Source: Candidatus Dormiibacterota bacterium (GTDB lineage: Bacteria > Chloroflexota > Dormibacteria > Dormibacterales > Dormibacteraceae). From it: a stretch of 64,000 nt of DNA. Below the pieces are notes generated by a model that searched no databases, was not told where the DNA came from, and saw only the letters and a list, made by a program, of their open reading frames with translations. The stretch lies in the NCBI GenBank assembly GCA_024280995.1, contig JAMXLM010000023.1, positions 62,001 to 126,000 of the forward strand, in the 5' to 3' direction. Shown one piece after another: positions 8,117-16,062 of this stretch (its first letter is position 1; every line of letters begins with the position of its first letter). The position numbers were made by a program, and so were the translations under genes.

Positions 8117-8190
8117 CCCCGGTATTCGGGGCGCGCAAGTCGTTGGCGACTTGGGGGGCCGGCCAGTGATGGCCGAGCCCTCCACCATTC

Positions 8191-8739
8191 TCAGGTCCTG
8201 CGGACGAGCCACGAAACCAGCGTCCCGGTTGCGATGCCGAGCAAACCTCCCGCCACCACATCGCTCGGAAAGTGATGGCCGAGGTGCACGCGCGACACAC
8301 CGACGCCTGTCGCAAGCGCGAAGACGAGCGGAGAAGCTTTTGGATAGAAGGTCGCGAGCGTCGTCGCGGCGGCGAACGACGACGCCGAGTGTCCTGATGG
8401 AAACGAGGCGTCGGCCGTCCTGAGCCCCACAACGACCACGTCGCGGTCGACCCACGGCCGCCTCCGTCGGAAGACGGGCTTGATCATTCGCTGCACGAGG
8501 TAGGTGGTGCCCAGCGCGGCGACGGTGGTGGCGGCGCCGGCGCGCCGGCCCCGACCCCCGTCGAGCCACGCGAGCGCGACTCCCGCGGCCACCCAGCCGA
8601 GCCCCTCGCCCAGGTCGGAGAGCGTGGTCACGTACCGGTCCCCGAGCGGAGAGTGCGGAAGCCCGTGGATCGCCCTGTACAGGCGGCGATCGACGGTCTC
8701 CGGGAGAAGTCGAGGCGGGTCGACGCTGGACGTCTGCAT
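8191..8739 (-). CDS. PAP2-family phosphatase, membrane-bound
   Basis: 182 residues of the type 2 phosphatidic acid phosphatase superfamily. The three motifs are KPVFRRRRP, the PSGHS box (in SFPSGHSASSF) and SRVHLGHHFPSDV. Catalytic His, Arg and Asp are all present, with several membrane helices between. Such enzymes hydrolyse lipid phosphates, for example undecaprenyl or phosphatidyl phosphates, at the outer membrane face. Start chosen at ATG 8739. The divergent gene may begin only 15 nt away across a CCAATTGG palindrome. Confidence 0.9.
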   Translation of the reverse strand: MQTSSVDPPRLLPETVDRRLYRAIHGLPHSPLGDRYVTTLSDLGEGLGWVAAGVALAWLDGGRGRRAGAATTVAALGTTYLVQRMIKPVFRRRRPWVDRDVVVVGLRTADASFPSGHSASSFAAATTLATFYPKASPLVFALATGVGVSRVHLGHHFPSDVVAGGLLGIATGTLVSWLVRRT

Positions 8740-8754
8740 CCCAATTGGAAACGC

Positions 8755-9378
8755 ATGCGACCGGCAAAGAGCGTGCTCGGGCGTTCCCAGATTGAGATGA
8801 ACCGGCCGAACGGCAAGGTCGACCCGCGCGTCAAGACGTGGTGGGACAACGTCCTCGCGGGAGTCACCAGCGAGGCGCACCCCGTCTACGGAGATCGGGT
8901 GCATGCGCGCGTGCGAGATGGCCGGTTGGAGGTTTCCGGGCTCCTCGAACAGCCCAGGGACGTCCAGCAGGTCGCGGACCAGGCTCGGATGCGAGCCGGA
9001 CACGGCGTGGCCGAGGTCGACACGTCGGGGCTGCGCGTCGCCGACAGGCACGAGCGGCGGGCCCTCTACGACCAGACCCTGGTCGCCGCGTACCCGGACC
9101 GCGCGACCGCCGAGCTGGCGAAACGTCTCATCGACGAGCACGCGCGGGTGCGGCCGAAGAGCCACGCGATCGTCGATCGCACCAACATCTCCCAGCTTCG
9201 CGAAGTCCTTCCGCCCGCGCATCTGGAGGACGCCCGCCAGCGGATCGATAGGGGTGAGGCGCTTCTCGTGCTCCGTGTGGACGAGACCCGCGCGTACACC
9301 GTCCGGTCGCTCATGGAGGAGGAGACGCGCAGCGTGTGGACCACCGCGACGCCGCCCGAGCCCGCGCGCAGTGGCTGA
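8755..9378 (+). CDS. BON-like domain protein, unknown
   Basis: 207 residues from ATG 8755, or 193 from ATG 8797. A central stretch, [19 protein letters not shown] with following [12 protein letters not shown], matches the beta-alpha-beta look of BON domains, which bind membranes or surfaces in OsmY-like proteins. The second half ([21 protein letters not shown]) is helical and of unknown type. The gene overlaps the following Nramp gene by 8 nt, so the two are co-translated and possibly functionally linked. Assignment to BON is by eye only. Confidence 0.65.
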   Translation: MRPAKSVLGRSQIEMNRPNGKVDPRVKTWWDNVLAGVTSEAHPVYGDRVHARVRDGRLEVSGLLEQPRDVQQVADQARMRAGHGVAEVDTSGLRVADRHERRALYDQTLVAAYPDRATAELAKRLIDEHARVRPKSHAIVDRTNISQLREVLPPAHLEDARQRIDRGEALLVLRVDETRAYTVRSLMEEETRSVWTTATPPEPARSG

Positions 9379-10645
9379 GGTCGAGCTCCGCAAGGGAGGC
9401 GCCGTTCCGCGCGAACGCATCGGGCTCAGGGGCCTGCTGCGCCTTGTCGGCCCGGGCGTCATCACGGGCGGGGCCGACAACGACCCGGCCGGAATCGCGA
9501 CCTATTCGATCGTCGGCGCGACGGCGGGCTTCGCTCAGAACTGGCTTCTCCTGCTGTCCACGCCGATGCTGATCGCCGTCCAGCAGATGTCGGCCAAGGT
9601 GGCGCTCGTCACCAAGACCGACCTTGCCACGGTTCTGCGCACCACCTTCGGACCGCGCATCGCGACGGGGGCCGTGCTGCTGATGGTGGTTGCGAACGTC
9701 ATCACGATGGGCGCAGACCTGACCGCGATGGCGGCGGCGGTCCAGCTGGTCACCGGCGTGAAGTTCATCTACTGGATCGTGCCCCTGGCCGGCCTCATGG
9801 CCGGGGTGACGATCTTCTTCGACTACCGGGTTGTGAGCAGGGTCATGCTCTGGCTCGTGGCGCTGTTCGGCGCCTACATCGTGGCCGCGTTTCTCGCGCG
9901 ACCGGACTGGGGCGACGTGATCCGATCAACCGTCTTGCCGCACATCGAGCTGTCGCCGGCGTTCCTGCTTGCCGCGGTCGGCATGCTGGGGACGACGATC
10001 ACTCCCTACATGTTCTTCTTCCAGACGAGCAGCGAGGTCGAGGAGCGACGTGGCGTGCAGCGACTCACGCAGACCAAGGTCGACGTCGTGCTGGGCATGA
10101 CGTGGTCGAACGTCACGGCCTTCTTCATCATCGTCGCGACCGGCGCGACGCTCTACGCGCACCACGCGAGCATCCACAGCGCGTCGGACGCCGCGCGAGC
10201 CCTCGAACCCATCGTCGGACCCTACGCGAGCCTGATCTTCGCGGTGGGGATCATCGGCGCGGGGCTGCTGGCCATCCCGGTGCTCGCCGCGTCGGCCGCG
10301 TTCGGGGTCGCCGGGCTGTCGGGATGGCGGCGCGGTCTCGGCCGCAACGCGCGCAACGCTCCGCAGTTCTACATCGTGATCGGGCTGGCGTTCCTGGTCG
10401 CCATGGAGCTCGCGATCTTTTCGATCGACCCCATCAAGGCCCTGTTCTACTCCCAGGTCCTCAACGGGATCATCGCCCCGATCCTCATCGTGCTCCTGGT
10501 CCTGATCACGTCGAGCCGCAAGCTGATGGGCGACTTCGTCAACGGTTGGGTGACGAATGTGGCCGGTTGGGCAGCCGCCGCGGTGATGCTGAGCGCCGAC
10601 GTCGCGCTCGTGCACCAGGTCGCCACGAAGGGCTTGGGCGGCTAG
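9371..10645 (+). CDS. Nramp-family transporter with non-canonical metal motifs
   Basis: 424 residues, about 11 membrane helices, starting at GTG inside the previous gene. TM1 carries [12 protein letters not shown] instead of the canonical DPGN, and TM6 carries [18 protein letters not shown] where Mn/Fe transporters have a Met-Pro-His motif. The TM1 Asp is kept while the TM6 Met is lost. Nramp-related Mg transporters (NRMTs) likewise depart from the DPGN/MPH pattern, so the substrate may not be a transition metal. Gene context (BON-like protein upstream, Holin-X downstream) does not settle the substrate. Confidence 0.88.
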   Translation: MAEVELRKGGAVPRERIGLRGLLRLVGPGVITGGADNDPAGIATYSIVGATAGFAQNWLLLLSTPMLIAVQQMSAKVALVTKTDLATVLRTTFGPRIATGAVLLMVVANVITMGADLTAMAAAVQLVTGVKFIYWIVPLAGLMAGVTIFFDYRVVSRVMLWLVALFGAYIVAAFLARPDWGDVIRSTVLPHIELSPAFLLAAVGMLGTTITPYMFFFQTSSEVEERRGVQRLTQTKVDVVLGMTWSNVTAFFIIVATGATLYAHHASIHSASDAARALEPIVGPYASLIFAVGIIGAGLLAIPVLAASAAFGVAGLSGWRRGLGRNARNAPQFYIVIGLAFLVAMELAIFSIDPIKALFYSQVLNGIIAPILIVLLVLITSSRKLMGDFVNGWVTNVAGWAAAAVMLSADVALVHQVATKGLGG

Positions 10646-10676
10646 CGTAAGGCCGCTGCGCGACGCGTTCAAGCAG

Positions 10677-11102
10677 ATGAGGCACGCCTTTTTGGTACCA
10701 CCGGTTGAAACGGTCAGGAAGGACCACCGCCTGGGTTCGCGCGCCTTGATCGGATCCGTGGTTTCCGACCTCCAGCGACTCGTCGCGCTCGAGGTGGCGC
10801 TCGCCAGGCAGGAGTTGAAAGAGCTCGCCGCGCGAAACGCCGTGGCGGCGGGTCTGATGGCGTTCGGGGGCTTGCTGGTCATGCTGGGAATCCTGGTCGC
10901 CGCGCCGGCGCTGACAGTCGTCCTGGTGCCGTGGCACTGGCAGGCGGCCGCGGTCTGGGTCGGCGCATACCTCGTGATCGGCCTGGTGCTCATCGCGATC
11001 GGCAAGAACCGGATGCGCATCGCATTACCACCTCGAACCGTCGAGACGTTGAAGGAGAACAAGGAATGGGCGCTTCGGCGCGTGAAATCGAACGGCAGAT
11101 AA
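10677..11102 (+). CDS. Holin-X / phage-holin superfamily III-like membrane protein
   Basis: 141 residues. An amphipathic N-terminal helix (LQRLVALEVALARQELKELA) precedes two hydrophobic helices (GLMAFGGLLVMLGILV and AAAVWVGAYLVIGLVLIAIG), the standard layout of the putative actinobacterial Holin-X family. It is chromosomal and is followed at once by a DUF3618 and a BrkB gene. This trio is common in Actinomycetota and Chloroflexota, which argues against a real phage holin. It overlaps the next gene by 37 nt. Confidence 0.85.
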   Translation: MRHAFLVPPVETVRKDHRLGSRALIGSVVSDLQRLVALEVALARQELKELAARNAVAAGLMAFGGLLVMLGILVAAPALTVVLVPWHWQAAAVWVGAYLVIGLVLIAIGKNRMRIALPPRTVETLKENKEWALRRVKSNGR

Positions 11103-11458
11103 CCGAGACCCGTGAACGCCTGGACCGCAACGTCTCGGAGCTCGAGGGCCGGACGAGGTCTAATGCGGTCCGTTACGGACGGATCGCGGCCGCGGGCCTG
11201 GCGCTCGCGCTGGTCGCCGGGATTGCCTTTGTCATGTACCGGCGGACACGCCGCCCGAGCCTGATCGAACGATTCCGTGCCGGGGCGCGGGGCATGAGCC
11301 TCCGGGAAAGGCTGCCCACGGTGACCCTACGCGTCAATGAACAGGTGGAACAGGAACCGGGCACGGTCGAGAAGATAGTTCGCGAGGTCGCACCGGCGCT
11401 GGCCGGCACAGCCGGCAGCGCCCTTCTCGAAAGACTGGTGAGCAAGCCCGACGAATAA
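11066..11458 (+). CDS. DUF3618 family protein
   Basis: 130 residues. The N-terminal helix REIERQITETRERLDRNVSEL is the DUF3618 signature, followed by one membrane helix (IAAAGLALALVAGIAFVMY) and a charged C-terminal tail. ATG 11066 has a purine-rich site (AAGGAGAACAAGG) in front, inside the upstream Holin-X gene. DUF3618 proteins regularly sit beside Holin-X-like genes and are thought to act at the membrane under stress; no biochemical function is established. Confidence 0.85.
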   Translation: MGASAREIERQITETRERLDRNVSELEGRTRSNAVRYGRIAAAGLALALVAGIAFVMYRRTRRPSLIERFRAGARGMSLRERLPTVTLRVNEQVEQEPGTVEKIVREVAPALAGTAGSALLERLVSKPDE

Positions 11459-11468
11459 GCTGGCGCCC

Positions 11469-12299
11469 GTGAGGGAGCGCCTGCAGAGGCTGGTCGCATG
11501 GGTCCTGGCCACGCCCCCCGCACGGTTGCTCGTCGCATACGGCGAGAGCCAGTCGGGCAACTACGCGAACGCCCTCGCGTTCGCCGGGTTCATGGCGATG
11601 TTTCCGATGATCCTCGGAGCGCTTTCCATCGTCGGTCTCGCGATCCGAGACCCGCAGGCCGAAGGCAACTTCCAGACGCTGATCCTGCAGCTGTTTCCTG
11701 GAAGCGCGCAGCCAGAGCTGCAGAAGGCGATCATGGGCGTCAAGGAGTCGGCCGGCTGGCTCGGCCTAATCTCGCTGGCGGGCTTGCTCTGGGGCGCCAC
11801 AAACATCTTCGGCGCACTCGAATTCGCGCTCACGAGGATATTCGGCACACGGCAGCGGAACATCCTGCGCCAGCGGTTGATGGGACTCACGACGATGTTG
11901 CTGCTCGTGGTGGCGATCGTCATCCTCGTCGCGATCAACGCCGCGGTTGCGTTCGTGCCGCTCGCCGGGTGGGCCACCTGGATCATCGGATTTCTCGCCG
12001 GGGCCCTGGTGTTGGTGACGCTGCTCACCGCCCTGTACCGATTCGTGCCTCACCGCAAGTTGCGTGTGATCGACGTTTTGCCCGGCGCGCTGCTCGCGGG
12101 AGTGCTGATCGAGGTTCTGTCGCTCGTCTTCCCGCTCTATGCCAAGGTCGCAGGGAACTTCAACACCTACGGCGCCGAGTTCGCGCTGTTCTTCGTCCTG
12201 GCGACGTGGTTCTACCTCCTGAGCCAGCTGGTGCTGCTCGGTGCGGTGTTCAGCAAGGTCCGGCTCGACGAGGCGGCGGCCGAACTCAAAGCCAGGTAG
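11469..12299 (+). CDS. YihY/BrkB-family membrane protein
   Basis: 276 residues with six predicted helices. Family features include NYANALAFAGFMAMFPMILG near the N-terminus, GLLWGATNIFGALEFALTRIFG in the middle, and FNTYGAEFALFFVLATWFYL near the end. The family was once described as ribonuclease BN or virulence factor BrkB, but neither activity is established for members like this. It starts with GTG 10 nt after the DUF3618 stop and probably completes that operon. Confidence 0.9.
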   Translation: MRERLQRLVAWVLATPPARLLVAYGESQSGNYANALAFAGFMAMFPMILGALSIVGLAIRDPQAEGNFQTLILQLFPGSAQPELQKAIMGVKESAGWLGLISLAGLLWGATNIFGALEFALTRIFGTRQRNILRQRLMGLTTMLLLVVAIVILVAINAAVAFVPLAGWATWIIGFLAGALVLVTLLTALYRFVPHRKLRVIDVLPGALLAGVLIEVLSLVFPLYAKVAGNFNTYGAEFALFFVLATWFYLLSQLVLLGAVFSKVRLDEAAAELKAR

Positions 12300-12361
12300 C
12301 ACCCCCGCCCGTGGGCGTTACCGATTCGGCGGTAGTCCGCTCAAAAGGAGGTTCGTACGTC

Positions 12362-12685
12362 GTGGGAGTTCTTTTGTTCATCCTGTTGATCATCCTGGTG
12401 CTCGCGGTGCTCCTTGGAGCCGGCGGGTACAGCGTTCGCCGGTACTGGAGCCCGGCGGGATCTGAGACGGTGGAGAGCAGCGACATGGGCGCCGGAGCGG
12501 GCGCCGGAATAGTCGCGGCGGTGCTCGCCCTGCTCGTCCTGATCCTTCTCTTCTTCGGCTTCACACAGTGGAACTGGTTCGGTACGGGGTCGGGTGTGCA
12601 GAACAACCCCAGCGTGACCTCGCCGATGCCAAGCGGCGGCGGCGGCAATGCGTCGCCGAGCGCCCAGCCGTCTCCGTCGAAGTAG
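12362..12685 (+). CDS. small two-helix membrane protein with Ser/Pro/Gly-rich tail
   Basis: 107 residues. Two hydrophobic helices (LLFILLIILVLAVLLGAGGY and IVAAVLALLVLILLFFGF) are joined by a short charged loop. The tail NPSVTSPMPSGGGGNASPSA is low complexity and probably extracytoplasmic. A strong AAAGGAGGT site lies 10 nt before GTG 12362. A strong terminator follows 8 nt after the stop. No family recognised. Confidence 0.7.
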   Translation: MGVLLFILLIILVLAVLLGAGGYSVRRYWSPAGSETVESSDMGAGAGAGIVAAVLALLVLILLFFGFTQWNWFGTGSGVQNNPSVTSPMPSGGGGNASPSAQPSPSK

Positions 12686-12692
12686 CCACACA

Positions 12693-12718
12693 AAGGGCCG
12701 CCTGGGAAGGCGGCCCTT
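12693..12718 (+). terminator. strong hairpin terminator
   Basis: Perfect 10-bp inverted repeat AAGGGCCGCC / GGCGGCCCTT with a 6-nt loop, followed by TCTCTG. The arms carry A and T runs, so it could act in both directions. It closes the operon ending at 12685. Confidence 0.75.
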
Positions 12719-12793
12719 CTCTGTTCCGCAAGTAGGCAACTTTTCCGGGACGTTGCCCAATTGAGCGGATCTCTGCTTCAAGGAGGTAGCAAC

Positions 12794-13162
12794 ATGGCAA
12801 CTTCTCGCCAGAAAGCCGCGGCACGCCGCAACATCAAAAAGGCCCGTTCGGTGCAGAGCCGGCGGGCGCATGGCGCCCACATCCGCAGGCGCTCATCCGG
12901 GCTGAGCACCCGGCAGAAGGACCGCATGAAGTCGCAGACCTTCGCGTTTCCGAAGAAGCGCAAGGAGCCGTTGAACGACGCGCGTCATGTCCGCAATGCG
13001 GTCGCCCGTTTCGACCAGGTCGAGGGCGTGACGGACAAGGAGCGCGACAACGCTTGGCGGCGCATCCGAGCCGCGGCGCGCAAGTACGGCGTCCACATCG
13101 AGGCTCGCGGATGGCGATCCCTGATGAAGGGCGGGAAAACCGGCCGGCGACGTAGCCGCTAG
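12794..13162 (+). CDS. basic protein of the DUF6582 type
   Basis: 122 residues, strongly basic (Arg/Lys-rich at both ends). The central part AFPKKRKEPLNDARHVRNAVARF and the following RDNAWRRIRAAARKYGV match proteins annotated DUF6582, which are often encoded near phage or plasmid genes but are also chromosomal. The N-terminal RQKAAARRNIKKARS looks like a nucleic-acid-binding tail. A perfect AGGAGG (12781-12786) precedes the ATG. Function unknown; DNA or RNA association is inferred from charge. Confidence 0.75.
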   Translation: MATSRQKAAARRNIKKARSVQSRRAHGAHIRRRSSGLSTRQKDRMKSQTFAFPKKRKEPLNDARHVRNAVARFDQVEGVTDKERDNAWRRIRAAARKYGVHIEARGWRSLMKGGKTGRRRSR

Positions 13163-13167
13163 CTCAA

Positions 13168-13206
13168 CGCATCGGGCCTGCATTACCTTTTTGCGGGCCC
13201 GATGCG
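13168..13206 (+). promoter_or_regulatory. inverted repeat spanning the proline dehydrogenase start codon
   Basis: An 11-bp perfect inverted repeat (CGCATCGGGCC at 13168-13178, GGCCCGATGCG at 13196-13206) encloses a 17-nt loop. The right arm contains the ATG at 13202. RNA transcribed through the whole site would hide the start codon in a hairpin; RNA beginning in the loop would not. A possible -10, TACCTT, lies in the loop at 13184-13189. Confidence 0.5.
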
Positions 13207-14113
13207 AAGCCTTCTCCTCTGGTGCGCACAGAACCCCTGGCTTGCCGCGCATGTCCCACGGTGGCGCTTTGCGCGACGCGCGGTCAGGCGGTTCATGCCC
13301 GGTGAAGGCTTCGACTCGGCGCTGAAGGCGGCGGCCGACTTCAAGGCCGAAGGCGTGGGCGCGCTGTTCACGCTTCTCGGCGAAAACGTCACCGACCTCA
13401 CCGACGCCAACCGCGTGGTCGAGCATTACGAAGAGGTTCTCGCGGAGTCGGGCGAGGTCCATGCCGAGGTCTCGGTGAAACCGACGCAGCTCGGCCTGGA
13501 CATCGACCAGGAGGCCGCGTACGCGAACCTGCGACGCCTCGCACGCGCGGCTGCCAACGCCAGGAGCTTTCTATGGATCGACATGGAGGGCAGCGCGTAC
13601 ACCGAGCGCACGGTCGACCTCTACAAGGTCGTTCACGCCGAGCACGCCAACACCGGCATCGCGCTGCAGGCGTACCTGCACCGCACCGTGGGTGACGTCA
13701 TCGGACTGATACCGGCCAGGCCGGCGATCCGGCTGGTGAAGGGCGCGTACGCCGAGCCCGGCACAATCGCTTTCTCGGCCAAGCGCGAGATCGACGAGAA
13801 CTATCTCGCGCTCTGCACGCTGATGCTTCCTGAGGTCAAGCGTCGCAACGTGCGCCTGGTCATGGCCACGCACGACACCGACCTGATCGCCCGGGCGTGG
13901 AGGTTCGGCCAGGCGCTTGGCCTCGACCGCGCGCACTTCGAGATCGCGATGCTCTACGGAATTCGCGTCGATCAGCAGCTCCGCCTCGCGAAGGAAGGCT
14001 TTGCCGTTCGCGACCTCATCTCGTGGGGGGACGCCTGGTACGCCTGGTACCTGCGCCGGCTGGCGGAGCGCCCCGCGAACGTGTGGTTTGTCGCGAGGCA
14101 GCTCCTGCCTTAA
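13202..14113 (+). CDS. proline dehydrogenase (PRODH)
   Basis: 303 residues, the usual size of monofunctional bacterial PRODH. It oxidises proline to pyrroline-5-carboxylate with FAD and passes electrons to quinones. Visible features: GLGENV-type motif as TLLGENVTDL, VSVKPTQLGLDID, WIDMEGSAYT, GIALQAYLHRT, IRLVKGAYAEP, VMATHDTDL, and the substrate-binding helix end WYAWYLRRLAERP. No pyrroline-5-carboxylate dehydrogenase lies nearby. The start codon is inside an 11-bp inverted repeat that could control expression. Confidence 0.95.
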   Translation: MRSLLLWCAQNPWLAAHVPRWRFARRAVRRFMPGEGFDSALKAAADFKAEGVGALFTLLGENVTDLTDANRVVEHYEEVLAESGEVHAEVSVKPTQLGLDIDQEAAYANLRRLARAAANARSFLWIDMEGSAYTERTVDLYKVVHAEHANTGIALQAYLHRTVGDVIGLIPARPAIRLVKGAYAEPGTIAFSAKREIDENYLALCTLMLPEVKRRNVRLVMATHDTDLIARAWRFGQALGLDRAHFEIAMLYGIRVDQQLRLAKEGFAVRDLISWGDAWYAWYLRRLAERPANVWFVARQLLP

Positions 14114-14134
14114 AGCATCCAGCCATCCCTCTGG

Positions 14135-14407
14135 TTACGGCACGGTCGGAACCTGCCCGGCATTCTCCTGCGCTTCTCTCGCGGCGCTCTCCGTGGCCTC
14201 GTGCGCAGGGTCTTCGTTGGGCACGAACTTGCCCGGCGCCGCCGCGCTCGGCGTACCCGATCCGCTCGAGCTCGTCGGGCTCGGTGACGGTGACGCCGCC
14301 TGCGCCCCCAGTGTGGTCGCGTACAGCGCCGCGCCACCGACCCCTCCTACCAGCATCGAGCCCGCCACCGTCGCCGCGACGGCCAACCTCCGAAATCCGT
14401 TCAGCAT
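14135..14407 (-). CDS. small secreted or membrane-anchored protein
   Basis: 90 residues. The N-terminus MLNGFRRLAVAATVAGSMLV is a classic signal peptide or anchor. A Ser/Pro linker follows, then an acidic tail containing EDPAHEATESAAREAQ, a motif I have seen in small exported proteins of this kind without known function. AAGGAGG lies just upstream of ATG 14407. Its 3' end faces the proline dehydrogenase gene with 21 nt between. Confidence 0.75.
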   Translation of the reverse strand: MLNGFRRLAVAATVAGSMLVGGVGGAALYATTLGAQAASPSPSPTSSSGSGTPSAAAPGKFVPNEDPAHEATESAAREAQENAGQVPTVP

Positions 14408-14548
14408 CACTGCCTCCTTGGTTTTTGATCGCCCGTTTGGAGCGTCGCGACCTAGACTGGCGGCGGCCACTCAGGGGGTCTTGGGAAGGGGCTCAGAGTT
14501 GGCTGGGTGGCGTTGATCCAGATCCATCATTGATTCGTAGGGGTTGAC

Positions 14549-15484
14549 ATGAGCTTCAGCATCGAGCGCTACAAGGAAGAGTCGAAGAAGGTCGACGTCA
14601 CAGGCATCGAGTGGGGCGAGGTCGCGGCCCACCCGCTCTCGAAGGGCGACCTCTTCTGCCTGCACTACATGATGGACATCGAAAACCACGTCCCTCTGTA
14701 CCTCTCGCACCTCCTCGTGACTCGGGCCTGCATGGACCCGATCCTTACGGCCTTTCTGGCTTGCTGGAACTACGAGGAGCTCTGGCACGGCGAGAACATC
14801 GGCCGGCTTTTGAACCTCTACGGCATCGAGTTCGACACCCAGGAACGCATCGCCAACGTGCGAGCGAACCTGGGCTTTCAGAACAGCGTGAGCCTCATGT
14901 CGACGATGGCCGGCTCATGGCTGCTCAAGGACTTCTCGGCCGTGTACCTGACCATCGGTGCGATCAACGAGCTCTCGACGTTGACCGGATACGGCGCGCT
15001 GATCCGCAAGTCCGGGCATCCCGTCCTCAAGGACCTGCTCAGCCGAATCATCAAGGACGAGCGCCGCCACTACGCCTTTTACTTCAACTCCGCGAAGGAG
15101 TGGCTCAGCGGCAACACCAAGGCGCAGAAGGTCGACCGCTGGATGCTGAACCGCGTCTGGGTGCCGGTCGGCCAGGGCGTCAAGAAGCAGGAGGAGGTCG
15201 ACGCCCTCGCGATGTACCTCTTCGACGACGAGCAGGGTGAGGAAGAGCTGCTCGAGCTCGACGCCAAGATCGGCAAGCTGCCGGGGCTCGCCGGCATCAA
15301 GCTGATGTCGAAAGCCCTGTACGCCGCTAGAGAACGCGTCAAGCGCGACCCGAGCTGGGCGTGGCGCCTGATCGACAACGAGGAGTGGGCCATCAAGCCG
15401 CCCAAGCGCTCGCCGGTGGGAGAGCTGACCGGCCGGCGCGGCCAGGCAATAGAGGCGGAGCCGGTGGAGGCGGGGACGCCGTAG
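14549..15484 (+). CDS. ferritin-like di-iron protein
   Basis: 311 residues, mostly helical. Likely iron ligands: Glu in MMDIENHVPLY, EExxH in WNYEELWHGENIG, and ExxH in KDERRHYAFYF, spaced as in ferritin-like carboxylate di-iron proteins such as acyl-ACP desaturases and AurF-like oxygenases. Substrate unknown; an oxygenase or desaturase role is inferred. ATG 14549 is preceded by only a weak TAGGGG. The ECF sigma factor gene overlaps or abuts its end, so oxidative stress signalling could be linked, but that is speculative. Confidence 0.85.
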   Translation: MSFSIERYKEESKKVDVTGIEWGEVAAHPLSKGDLFCLHYMMDIENHVPLYLSHLLVTRACMDPILTAFLACWNYEELWHGENIGRLLNLYGIEFDTQERIANVRANLGFQNSVSLMSTMAGSWLLKDFSAVYLTIGAINELSTLTGYGALIRKSGHPVLKDLLSRIIKDERRHYAFYFNSAKEWLSGNTKAQKVDRWMLNRVWVPVGQGVKKQEEVDALAMYLFDDEQGEEELLELDAKIGKLPGLAGIKLMSKALYAARERVKRDPSWAWRLIDNEEWAIKPPKRSPVGELTGRRGQAIEAEPVEAGTP

Positions 15485-16062
15485 CCGCCGCGAGCGACAC
15501 CGAGCTGGCCGGCGGTCTCGCCGCCGGCGACCAGGGCGCTCTGGCCGAGCTATACGACCGCTATGCAGGTCTTGCCTACGGGGTCGCCATCCGCGTCCTG
15601 GGCGATCCAGGCCGGGCGGAGGACGCGGTCCAGGAAGCGTTCATGAGCGTGTGGAACCACGCGTCGAGCTTCGACGCCGGCCGGGGCTCGCTGCGCGCCT
15701 GGCTTCTCACCTCTGTGCGCAATCGAGCCATCGACTACCTGCGCGGCCGGGGCGCGCACGAGCGCAAGGAGCAAGAGCTGCCGGCTGAGGCTCAAGAACA
15801 GGCGAGTCCTTCCTCGGGCCAGGCTGCGGATCCGTGGCGCGAGGTCGCCCTGTCGCTCGAACGTGACGCTGTGCGCGACGCTCTCACCAGCCTTCCCGCC
15901 GAGCAGCGCCAGGTGATCGAGCTCGCCTATTTCGGGGGCTACACCCACACCGAGATCTCCGAGATGACGCGCCTCCCGCTGGGCACGGTCAAGGGCCGCA
16001 TGCGACTCGGGCTCGAGAAGATGAGCTCCTATTTGCGCGGGCGAGGACTGGTCGATGTCTGA
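15385..16062 (+). CDS. ECF sigma factor (SigK-like)
   Basis: Core of about 190 residues: region 2 (LYDRYAGLAYGVAIRVLGDP, then AEDAVQEAFMSVW) and region 4 (LPAEQRQVIELAYFGGYTHT, then LPLGTVKGRMRLGLEKM). The start is uncertain. The conserved N-terminus DTELAGGLAAGD begins right after the upstream TAG at 15484, but no ATG/GTG/TTG is in frame there, so GTG 15385 or 15361, both inside the di-iron gene, are the nearest ordinary starts. The anti-sigma gene overlaps its end by 8 nt, the normal arrangement for sigma/RskA pairs. Confidence 0.9.
   Translation: MGHQAAQALAGGRADRPARPGNRGGAGGGGDAVAAASDTELAGGLAAGDQGALAELYDRYAGLAYGVAIRVLGDPGRAEDAVQEAFMSVWNHASSFDAGRGSLRAWLLTSVRNRAIDYLRGRGAHERKEQELPAEAQEQASPSSGQAADPWREVALSLERDAVRDALTSLPAEQRQVIELAYFGGYTHTEISEMTRLPLGTVKGRMRLGLEKMSSYLRGRGLVDV

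Noticed and set aside
10677-12299. Holin-X, DUF3618 and BrkB genes as a prophage remnant
   Set aside because: No integrase, terminase, capsid or tail genes and no attachment repeats nearby; this trio is a normal chromosomal block.
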